From contig CAVVZZ010000010.1 of the NCBI GenBank assembly GCA_963752915.1, positions 248,001 to 312,000 of the forward strand: 64,000 nt of DNA, in the 5' to 3' direction. The stretch comes from DATJPR01 sp963752915 (GTDB taxonomy: Bacteria > Bacteroidota > Ignavibacteria > UBA10030 > UBA6906). The notes under the pieces were generated by a model. It made no database searches, was not told the DNA's origin, and saw nothing but the letters and a program-made list of their open reading frames with translations. A program made the translations under genes and the position numbers. Shown here one piece after another: positions 43,615-53,400 of the stretch; within the stretch, counting starts at the first letter, position 1; each line of letters begins with the position of its first letter.

Positions 43615-45044
43615 AGGTTTTTATTCCGACGCCACTGCGGTCGTATACCGGACAACAGTCCAGCGTTGAGGTCGAGGGAAACAACGTTGAAGAGATCCTT
43701 TCGAACCTGACAAAGAAGTTCTCAAAAATCCGGCAGCACCTTTATACCGAGGAAGGTGCGTTGCGGAGCTATGTGAACGTTTACGTCAACGATCAGGACA
43801 TCCGGTATCTCGCAAAGGAACAGACCAGCGTCGGCGAACAGGACACGATCAGCATCGTTCCCTCTATCGCAGGCGGGTCCGGCGCCGTCGCGACGGCCGA
43901 ACGCGATACCCGACTGCAGAACGACGAGATCCTCCGGTACAGCCGTCATTTGATTATCCCTGAAGTCGGGATGCAGGGGCAGAGAAAACTCAAAGCCGGG
44001 AAGGTCCTTATTGTCGGCGCCGGCGGGCTTGGCTCGCCGCTCGCGCTGTATCTTGCCGCTGCAGGCGTTGGTACGCTGGGGATCGTCGATTTTGACGTCG
44101 TCGAATTGACGAATCTTCAACGTCAGATCGTGCATGCAACCGGAGACATCGGACGATCGAAGCTGGAGTCCGCTCGCGAAGCCGTCAATGAGATCAATCC
44201 TAACGTGGCCGTGCAGCTGTACGAAACACGTCTCACATCGGAAAACGCCAAAGAGATCTTCGCGGACTATGATGTCATTGTTGACGGCACGGACAACTTC
44301 GCGACGCGCTATCTGGTCAACGATGCATGCGTGCTGCTCGGGAAGCCGAACGTGTACGGATCGATCTTCCGGTTCGACGGGCAGATTACGGTTTTCGACG
44401 CAAAAATCGGACCGTGCTATCGCTGCCTGTACCCCACACCGCCTCCTCCGGGTTTGATCCCGAGCTGCGCGGAAGGCGGGGTTCTCGGCGTTCTCCCCGG
44501 AATCATCGGGACGCTCCAGGCGCTCGAGACGATCAAAATTCTCCTTGGAAAAGGAGACACATTGATCGGGAGACTGGTACTCTTCGATGCTTTGAGTTTC
44601 TCGTTCCGCGAATTGAAACTGCAGAAGAACCCGGAGTGCCCGATTTGCGGAGAGCATCCGACAATTCATGATCTTGTCGACTACGAAGAGTTCTGCGGCG
44701 TCCCATCGGCGGACCTCGACGAAGACGGAGACAGCGAAATCAGTGTTGAGGAGCTAAAAGAACGCCTTGACCGGGGTGACGATATCGAGCTGGTGGATGT
44801 CCGCGAGCCGCACGAATATGAAATCGTCAATATCGGTGCCCGGCTGATCCCCTTGCGCGAGCTTCCTGAGAGAACGCAGGAGCTTTCGCCGACTAAGGAG
44901 ATCGTTGTGCACTGCAAGACCGGGGAGCGGAGCGGGAGAGCGGTGAAGTTCCTCAAGGGGGTCGGCTTCAAGCACGTGAAGAATCTTGTTGGCGGTGTTC
45001 AGGCATGGGCGACGAGGATCGACAAAAGTCTGCCGAAATACTGA
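43605..45044 (+). CDS. Sulfur carrier (CysO/MoaD-like) - MoeB-type E1 - rhodanese fusion
   Basis: 479 residues. Residues 1-91 are a beta-grasp sulfur carrier (VKVFIPTPLRSYTG, VNVYVNDQDIRYLAKEQT, ISIVPSIAGG) whose terminal Gly-Gly falls at residues 90-91 (43872-43877) and continues into a linker. Residues about 104-370 are an E1-like adenylyltransferase: VGAGGLGSPLAL, VDFDVVELTNLQRQ, GTDNFATR, SCAEGGVLGVLP (catalytic Cys), and zinc pairs CYRC and CPIC. Residues about 385-475 are a rhodanese with VHCKTGERSGRA. The fusion combines carrier, activating enzyme and sulfurtransferase in one chain. Last gene of the operon. Confidence 0.9.
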   Translation: MAVKVFIPTPLRSYTGQQSSVEVEGNNVEEILSNLTKKFSKIRQHLYTEEGALRSYVNVYVNDQDIRYLAKEQTSVGEQDTISIVPSIAGGSGAVATAERDTRLQNDEILRYSRHLIIPEVGMQGQRKLKAGKVLIVGAGGLGSPLALYLAAAGVGTLGIVDFDVVELTNLQRQIVHATGDIGRSKLESAREAVNEINPNVAVQLYETRLTSENAKEIFADYDVIVDGTDNFATRYLVNDACVLLGKPNVYGSIFRFDGQITVFDAKIGPCYRCLYPTPPPPGLIPSCAEGGVLGVLPGIIGTLQALETIKILLGKGDTLIGRLVLFDALSFSFRELKLQKNPECPICGEHPTIHDLVDYEEFCGVPSADLDEDGDSEISVEELKERLDRGDDIELVDVREPHEYEIVNIGARLIPLRELPERTQELSPTKEIVVHCKTGERSGRAVKFLKGVGFKHVKNLVGGVQAWATRIDKSLPKY

Positions 45045-45261
45045 TCCTCAGTGCAACCCGAATTCTCCATTCTGCTCACTAGCAGGATGCTTCGTGCCTG
45101 GTGGCAGGTTGCACTCTCTTCTGTGCTCTCCGGTGGTCTACTCCTCTCGCAACAGCCAGCCCGAATGTTTGCGCTTATCGATCGACGTCTTCTAAGGGAG
45201 CGCCTGGCTTGTCCAGGGCGACAAGGGAATATCAGGGAGCGAATGATGTTCGGTTGGACAG

Positions 45262-45295
45262 GACAAAAAAAAAGGCCCGGGACTCCCGGGCCTTT
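45262..45295 (-). terminator. Rho-independent terminator (minus strand)
   Basis: An 11-bp GC-rich stem (AAAGGCCCGGG at 45271-45281 with 45285-45295, loop ACT) is followed on the minus strand by a run of nine T. It lies 25 nt after the stop of the T9SS protein and may also work weakly on the plus strand for the cysteine operon. Confidence 0.85.
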
Positions 45296-45319
45296 CGCAT
45301 CTGTGTACGAATTTCGATA

Positions 45320-46867
45320 TTAGCGCAGCAACATCAAGCTCTTCGTCTGAACAAACGTACCCGCTTGAATGCGATAGAAATATACTCCACTTGACAAACC
45401 GGCACCATCGAATTTCGCCTCATGGTATCCAGCCTCGGTCTCTCCGTCGACAAGGAGCTTCACGCGTTGTCCAAGGGTGTTATAGACAGCCAGCGTCACC
45501 TGGGATCGTTGTGGAAGCCCGTATCCGATAATCGTCGTCGGATTGAATGGGTTTGGATAGTTCTGATGCAGAGAGTATTCTGTCGGGATCGAGTGATTGC
45601 TAGCGTCGACACCCGTCATCGTGACGTTCACCTGAACCGCTGTGGCTCCTGGGTGTGCAGTCGTGGTGCCTCCCGAATACTGTGGGCCCAATTGATTCGG
45701 GAATATATTGTAATTGTAGATCTTGTTTGTGACCGGAATTGTGAAATTCCCCAATGCGTCACACATGGCGGTTCCATACGCTGAATCAGGATTCATCGCA
45801 AACACCATGAACTGGAACCCGGGAGCCCCGCCGTTGACATGCACGATCCCTTGAATGGTATTATTGACGCCGTACACGGTCAGATTCCTCACGAGACTGT
45901 CTGCGACGCTTAACGAATTGAACAGTGCACAAGGGGTAAGAAGACTCCCTGTCGTTTGTGAGTTCTCTACTGGTACGGTAAGGATCCATTGTGTTCCTAC
46001 AAGGAGACCGCCGCTTCCAACACCGATGCGGAAGAGTCCGTTGACATCCGTTCGCGCAGAATACTGCTGATGCTGACTGTCATCCATTCTATTGAGGTAA
46101 ACGTCCTCCCCGACCATCGGAACCCCGGATTCATCTTTGAGGTAGCCGCCGACTTGCGCGTCCGCTGCAACAACATCAAAGTTGACTCCCGTGACATTTC
46201 CGACGACATTCACTTCCTGCTGCATCGGCGTGATAAACGCCGGCGAGAACGGGTTGTTCGAAACATTGACTCTCCAGGGATTTCCCGCGGTGTCCGCAGT
46301 CATCTCGATCGTATAAGTTCCGTCTGCTGCGGTAGAAGCATCCCAGAAGTTCGGAGAGAGATGGCCGTCCCGATGCGCTTCAAGGAAGATGTTCGCGGCG
46401 CTTTTGCCGGCGGGCACATTGACTTTCCCGGAGATTGTATGCGCCGGTGATGCAAGGTGATTGATCGTTCCGGTGATGGTCTGACTCGAACCCCCTTCGG
46501 TGAAATTCATGACAAACTTCCCGGGGGCAAGCCCGACCATTTGCTGCATGTCAACGACGCCATTCGCGACCCCATCCATGTCCGGTGGCCCATTGTTGCC
46601 ATTCGGGTCGCCGTCAGTCTGCGGGAAACCCTGCCACAGGACGTCCCCGGCATCGATGACACCATTCTGGTTGACATCAAGCCAGATCTCAATGACGGTT
46701 GTTGCTCCAACCGGTGAAACGTTATAGTGCCAGTGAATGGTATCGCCGGATGTCATCGAGAAACTTGTCGAAGATCCATTGACTGTGAGATTCGAAATTT
46801 GCGCTCTCGATTGCTCAAGACAGAACACCGATAACAGGCCAAAAAGCACTAGCAGACTTGTCTTCAT
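45320..46867 (-). CDS. Large exported protein with T9SS type A sorting domain
   Basis: 515 residues from ATG 46867 (MKTSLLVLF, signal peptide to RAQ). Near residue 50 an EF-hand-like loop DVNQNGVIDAGDVL is preceded by a beta domain; the middle has two carboxypeptidase-regulatory-like beta-sandwiches (HTISGKVNVPAGK, AQVGGYLKDESGVPMVGEDV). The C-terminus is a sorting domain (QNYPNPFNPTTIIGY, YNTLGQRVKLLV, SGVYFYRIQ). A likely surface protein; substrate or ligand unknown. A terminator follows at 45262-45295. Confidence 0.85.
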   Translation of the reverse strand: MKTSLLVLFGLLSVFCLEQSRAQISNLTVNGSSTSFSMTSGDTIHWHYNVSPVGATTVIEIWLDVNQNGVIDAGDVLWQGFPQTDGDPNGNNGPPDMDGVANGVVDMQQMVGLAPGKFVMNFTEGGSSQTITGTINHLASPAHTISGKVNVPAGKSAANIFLEAHRDGHLSPNFWDASTAADGTYTIEMTADTAGNPWRVNVSNNPFSPAFITPMQQEVNVVGNVTGVNFDVVAADAQVGGYLKDESGVPMVGEDVYLNRMDDSQHQQYSARTDVNGLFRIGVGSGGLLVGTQWILTVPVENSQTTGSLLTPCALFNSLSVADSLVRNLTVYGVNNTIQGIVHVNGGAPGFQFMVFAMNPDSAYGTAMCDALGNFTIPVTNKIYNYNIFPNQLGPQYSGGTTTAHPGATAVQVNVTMTGVDASNHSIPTEYSLHQNYPNPFNPTTIIGYGLPQRSQVTLAVYNTLGQRVKLLVDGETEAGYHEAKFDGAGLSSGVYFYRIQAGTFVQTKSLMLLR

Positions 46868-47446
46868 GGAACAAACCTCCATACGATTGGATGACGATAA
46901 TGATCGGACGCACCTCTCACCGCACGCTCAAACAGTGAACGGCGCTGCATTCAACGAAGAGGGGTAAACGGCGTATCCGAGTGCTGTTTTCCAGGACACC
47001 CGGTCCTAACTCAGCTCATATTCTCTCATTTCTGCATATTCCGTGCCATTTCTATTCTCCGCAATCTCTTCCGTAATCGAGGTCATAGGTGACGTGGCGA
47101 GAGGTTTTTTTGTCCAGCTGCGCAATTTGTGCAGGGCTCAGCAACGCGACATCGCACCTCGTCATTCGATCTGCTTGCTCCTCATTGGTTTTGAAGCAAT
47201 CTCCCTTTAGCTGCAAGCGCCCTCTTCAGACTCCGCTTATTGCAAAGAAAATAGACTCGACGACAGGGCTCGCCGGTCTTACCCTCGGTGGAGGATCTCC
47301 TCCACTTCTCCAGCGATGCTCTTCCCTCCACGCCCGGAGGTTTGTCTGCCGGCTTGTGCCGCTCAATGCGCCGCCCCGCTCATTTCTTCCACCTGAATGG
47401 CACTGGGGATAGGACGATTCGGATCCTCATGCTCCGGCTGTCGTCC
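46868..47446. other. Intergenic region, 579 bp
   Basis: Upstream region of the T9SS protein and downstream of the giant gene, both on the minus strand. An 18-nt palindrome GTGGAGGATCTCCTCCAC lies at 47288-47305. No gene, terminator with a T-tract, or promoter consensus found; short open frames here have no coding character. Confidence 0.45.
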
Positions 47447-50400
47447 CTATTTGATCACAAGCAGCTTCTTCGTTTCCGCAAAGGGTCCGGCGGTCAATCT
47501 GTAGAAGTATGCCCCGGCCGCCAGATTCGTCGCATCAAGTGTGGCGGTATACCTCCCCGACTTCTGATCCTTTCCATCAATCAATACCTGTACAACCTGG
47601 CCCAGCACATTGTAGAGCTTCAGCGTGACCACCGTCTCCGTCGGCAACTCGTAGGGAATGCGCGTTGTCGGGTTGAAAGGGTTCGGATAGTTCTGGTTCA
47701 GCGCATAGTCCCGGGGCGGTGCTTCGGTGACGTAGTTCCATACCGGCGAATAGTCCGTGACCCACCCATCGTTCTTCGCAGAAACCCTCCAGTAGTACGT
47801 CGTGCTGTTGCCCAACGGACCAACCTCTTTCACGGTGTCGACAATCGTCGAATCGTCAAACACCGTGGTCGCGAACGGCGCATCGGTCGAGACCTGCAGA
47901 CGATAACTCACGGCACGAATGGAAGGATGCCAGCGGAGTCTCAGCGTGATTGGCTGGCTTGTCGTGGCGCTTGGCGGATAGACCAGCTGCGGCTGCGCCG
48001 GCGCCTCGACAACCGTGCTGAACGACCAGACCGGCGTGAAGACACTGGCGCCTTTCGCATTGAGCGATCGCACTCTCCAGTAATATTTTGTGAGATACTG
48101 GAGCGGCCCTGCTGTCCACGCCGTGTCGACGATCGTTGAATCGTCGCAAACCGTTGTCAGGAACGGTGAATCGGTTGACACCTGGAGATGATACCGTGCA
48201 GCCAGGGGTCCTGAATGCCAGAGAAATTTCGTAGTGATCGACAGACCCGATGTGCTGCTCACTGGCCCGATGGGAATCGGAGCCTCGGGCGGAACCAGGT
48301 CCGTCGTAAATTGTCTCGGAGCAGTGAAGACGCCCCTGCTCTGGGTATTGAATGCCGCTACGCGCCAGAGATACCGGACAGCGGCATGCAGCCCGGTCAT
48401 GGTTTGTGACGGTGAGACAAGAAGTGAATCGTCGACGAGAAGCGTCGCGAACGCGGTGTCCGTCGTGAGTTGAAAACGATACCCCGTCGCCCCCGGCACG
48501 GATCCCCAGGTGCATGCGACGTCGAGGGGCAACGCCTTCGCTGAATCCACCGGTGCCGTCAATGTCGGCGTCGTTATCACCGTGACGAACTGCGCGACGG
48601 ACGAATATTTCCCGCCCCCTGCGCGATTCAATCCCCGCACTTTCCACCAGAATCGACTCAAGGGATCCAGCAAGCCGGGTTGAAGCACCGTATCCTGAAG
48701 GAGCGAGTCGTTGACTACGACGTTTTTGAACAGTGAATCGGAGGACAACAGAACCTGGTAGGATGTTGCCCGAGCCGAAGACATCCATTGCAGCACGACA
48801 TTGCGCGAAACGTCTTTTATCCCATTCTGAGGACTGAGCGCGACGGCCGCGGAGGGCGTGTCGACGATCGTGACGAATGACCAGACCGGTGTGAATGCGC
48901 TGACGGATCCGTCCGCCGCTTTCGCTGCGGCGCGCCAGTAGTACTTCATGCCGTGCTGCATACCGGTGAGGGACTTCGACGGACTCGTTACGGTGCTATC
49001 GTCCACGACCAGCGGCAGTAACGTCGAGTCCGGTGAAACCTGCACCCTATATGTCTTCGCCGACGCAAGAGCCGTCCACCGAAGCTGAAGTCCAACAGGT
49101 TGATCGGGGGCACCGCTCAACGGCGAGACGAGAACCGGAGGTGCGAGGCGCGTTGTAAAAGTCCAGGTCGCGCTGAACGTGCTTGTTCCGCCGACATTTG
49201 ACGCCCGGACGTGCCAGTAATACTTCGTAAACGTGGCGAGAGTGTCGAGCGTTTTCGTCGTGTCCACGATCGTTGAATCATCACGAACTATTGCGGTGAA
49301 CAGCGTATCAGTTGCCACCTGCAGACGATAGCGCGATGCCAGCGGGGACCGTTTCCAGGTCAGCGTCGGCAGGACCGAAACGGCTTTTGAGGCTGACGCG
49401 GGAGCCGCGAGTTGGGGTGTTGTCGGCGCGGCGATGACCGTGGTAAATGTCCATGGAACGGAGAACGCCGATCGGTTAACGGAATTGGAGTCGAGTGCCG
49501 CAACGCGCCAGTAGTATTGCGTCAAATTCGCAAGAGGTCCGATGCGTCGGGAGGTCGCCGTCAGCAGCGAATCGTCAAGGACCACACTCTTGAAGAGCGA
49601 ATCCACACTGACCTGGACGCGATACCGCACGGCTCGTAGCGAGGCATTCCAGCTCAACGTCAGCAGCACGGCCTGATTGACAACACCGCTGGTCGGAGAA
49701 CTCAATGCCGGCGTCGCTGCAATGGATTTGAACGTCCGTGTGGCGCTGTACACCGACGATCCGCCCACGTTTGCCGCTTTCACATGCCAGGAATACCATG
49801 TCAGGGGTTGAAGGTCAGGGAACGTTCGCACCGTATCTGTGAGCGTCGAATCGTCGAGGAGAGGAGTCGCAAACGAGGCCCCAGCCGCGACCTGGATCCG
49901 GTACGTATCAGCGCGAAGCGCCGGATGCCACGAGAAGGAAACGGGAGAAGCGATGTCGCGAGGGGAATTCCCCGGAGCAAGGACCGACGGTACCGTCGGT
50001 GCCTGGATCACCGTGGTAAACGCCGTCGCAGGCGAATACGATCCAATACTCCCGCGCAAGCTTTTCGCACGAACCCTCCAGTAGTACGTCGTCAGATATG
50101 TCAATCCACTGACTGTCCGGGTGGGAGCTGTCAACGTTGAGTCATCGAGGATCGTCGTTGCGAAGAGAGAATCCTGAGAGAACTGGACCCGGTAGCGGTA
50201 CGCTGAATCTACGGCACTCCAGGAGAGGGGGACAGTCAGCGGCTGGTTCACCGACCGATCTGAAGGCGCGATGACGGCCGGTGTTCCAATGGTGGTGGTC
50301 AGCGAACGGTTGACAGAGTAGGGCCCGGCGACTCCTGTATTGACGCCGCGGACCCGCCAGAAGTATTTCTTCAGTCCGGAGAGAGGCCCGTATGTTATCG

Positions 50401-53400
50401 CGGTATCCGTCGAATTCATATTGTTGACGACGGGGGACAAGTAGGAGGAATCCGTTGCGATTTGGATCTGATACGATGTCGCGTATTGCGCCGGTTTCCA
50501 GGAGAAGCGCGCCGTCGTTGGGACATCCGCGGCATTTGCTGCAGGTGCCGAGAGCAGCGGGACCAGCGGCGTATCAACTGTCGTCGCAAATCGTGCAACC
50601 TTGGAGTAGGGACTGGTGCTGCTTCCGTCAAGGTTTGTCGCCGAGACCCGCCAGAAATACTGTGTGCTCCCTGCGAGACGTCCCGGTGTCCGCGCGGTGT
50701 CGGCGCGCGTCGAGTCCTCGAAGATCAAGGATGCAAATTCGGGAGAGGCCGCAAGCTGCACATGGTACCTGGCGGCACCCGGAACGCTGTGCCACACCAG
50801 CGTTGGAGCAATCACGACGCCTTTCGCTGTGTCGGGAGGAGAGAGGGTGAGGGGCGTCCCAATGATCGTGACGTACGACCATGGCGTAGAGAATACACCC
50901 CAACCTGCGTTATTGCCTCCCCTCACGCGCCAGTAGTAACGAAGCAATCCGGGCAACCCATCGAACGGTCCAACGTGCGTGCTCGTGGCCGTGACCGTCG
51001 AGTCGTTGACAAATAGAGTTGAGAAGGTACTGTCCATCGACAATTGAACATGATAACGGGCGGCCCTGGATGCAGGCGACCAGCTGAGGAGTTCGTCGGA
51101 GGAGACGTTCGTCACACGATCAAGTGGACCCGCAAGAACCGGTGTCGCCGGCGTATCGACGGTCGTTACAAAACTCCAGGGCAAGGAGAACGCCGTCCAG
51201 CCGCCCGGATTCCAGGCCGCGACTCTCCAGAAATACGCCGAGTTGTGCGCGAGTTGATTTGCTGTATATGGAGGATCGATGATGGCCGTATCGTCGACCA
51301 CGATTGTGGTGAAGGTCGCGGATTGTGAGAGCTGGATCCTGTATCGTTGGGCGCGCTGCGCTGCCGCCCAATTGAGAACCGTCGGAATCGAGATTTCGGC
51401 AGAGGCGTTGGCGGGCGTTGCCAATTGCGGGACGTCGGGCCTGGTCATCGCGGTGACAAACTGCCGGATTTCAGAATACGCAGAGGTCCCGTTCCCGTTC
51501 TTCGCATTCACGCGCCAGAAATACCGTGTCAGGCTTGCCTGCGAGGGGACGGTGCGGGTTGCCCCCGAGACGGTCGAATCATCAAGCACAAGCGATGGGG
51601 GTGCAAATGATGAATCGGTTGCGCATTGGACCCTATACGTCTGTGCCCCGACGGCCGGAGTCCATTGAAGGACCGTGCCGATGGGCTGATCGACGGCATT
51701 GTTCACCGGCTGGCTCAAGACCGGTATCCCGGGGACCGTCACTGTCGTCGTCAATGCCCGCGTCATCGATGTCGTTATCGCTCCCGGCGTGCTGTACGCA
51801 ACGACCCGCCAGAAATACCGTGAGCTCGTCGAGAGTCCCGACACGACGAGGGACGGCACAACCGTCGAGTCGTCGGTCGTGTAGAAATGGAACGTAGAAT
51901 CCGTCGATATCTGCAGCCGGTACCACGCGGCGCCGTTCACTGCCTGCCATGAGAACTGCAGCGTCTGGGGAACGTGCGTAGTGTCGTTAGCGGGTGACAG
52001 CAATGCCGGGGTCGCAATGATCGTCGTGAAGTTCCAGATCGACGACGGCTGCCCTGTCCCGAGCGGATTGGTTCCCTTCACTCTCCAGAAATACTGCGTG
52101 TTGTTCTGGAGTGGTCCGACTTGCGTTGCCGTATCGAGGATTCCGGAAAGGGAAAGGTCGAGCGGAACCATCGATGAATTGCGGGAGAGTTCGAGTGTAT
52201 AGCTGAACGCAAGAGGCGACTTCGTCCATGTCATGGACGGTGTCGCCGAAACATTCTGCGTCCCCATTGCCGGAAGAAGCGGTAAAGCAATCCCCGGAGT
52301 GTCGAGAACTGTCGTGAAGTCCCATGCGGCAGAGTACAGACTCTTGGCCGTCTCCGATGCATTCATCGCACTGACACGCCAGTAGTATTTTACATAATGC
52401 TGGAGCCCGGAGATGTTGCGCGATGTTCCGGTACCATATGCGGTGTCGTTGACAGGGGAAACGAATGTCGAGTCAGGATACGGAGCGACTTCCACGGAGT
52501 ACTTGGCCCCGTTCAACGACGCGTTCCAGAAGAGGGTCAGCGAGACCGGTTGGTCTACAACATGAGTAGCCGGAGCGTTCAGCGAGGGGATCGTCGGGAT
52601 GTCGATCGCCGTGGTAAAGCTCCGCGACAGAGAGAATGCGCTGGTGTTTGTATTGTTGACGGTCTTCGCTCCGACCCGCCAGTAAAACGCTTGTCCTGCC
52701 TGAAGGGGCCCAATCATCAATGAACTGTCCCGCACCGTTTGGGTGGAAAGGGAACTTCCCTGAAACAATGGATCAATGGAGACCTGCACAACACTGCTGT
52801 CCGACCCGGGTGATGGTGACCACGTAAGGATCGGGTTTGCGGATTGATTGATGGCTCCGTCCGCGGGGCTCTTCAGCGCTGGAGTTGCGAGGACTGTGGT
52901 GAACGGCCAGGTCGAAGAATATGCGCTTGTATCGCCGTTCGCATTATGCGCGTTCACCCGCCAGTAGTATTTCGTATTATAGCTGAGGCCGGCAAGAGCG
53001 AAGGACGATTGTGCGACGAGCGAGTTCGCCAGCAGAGAACCGAAGGTCGAAGAAGTCGATACCTGTACCCTGTACACGGTAGTCCCGGCGACTGGATCCC
53101 ATGAAAGCCCTGTCGCAAGGGGGATGTTGGCGACGCCGGATGCCGGGACGGGATTGACCGGACTGGCAGGGGCAGTGGTGAACGTTCGTGCCTGCGAATA
53201 TGGTCCTGCGCCAGCCGCATTCTGCGCACAGACCCTCCAGTACAGCCGCGTCCCGTTGGCAAGGCCGCTCACTGATCTCGAGGTCGATGCCACCGTCGAA
53301 TCATTGATGACAAGCGAGGCAACTGTGAAAAACGTATCCGTCGCTACCTCGACTCTGTAGGACGTTGCCGTCAAGACCGCTCCCCAACTCAACGCGAGTC

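Noticed and set aside
45045..45261. Possible small gene between the cysteine operon and its terminator
   Set aside because: Short open frames overlap in all frames, and none has a Shine-Dalgarno or a credible protein.
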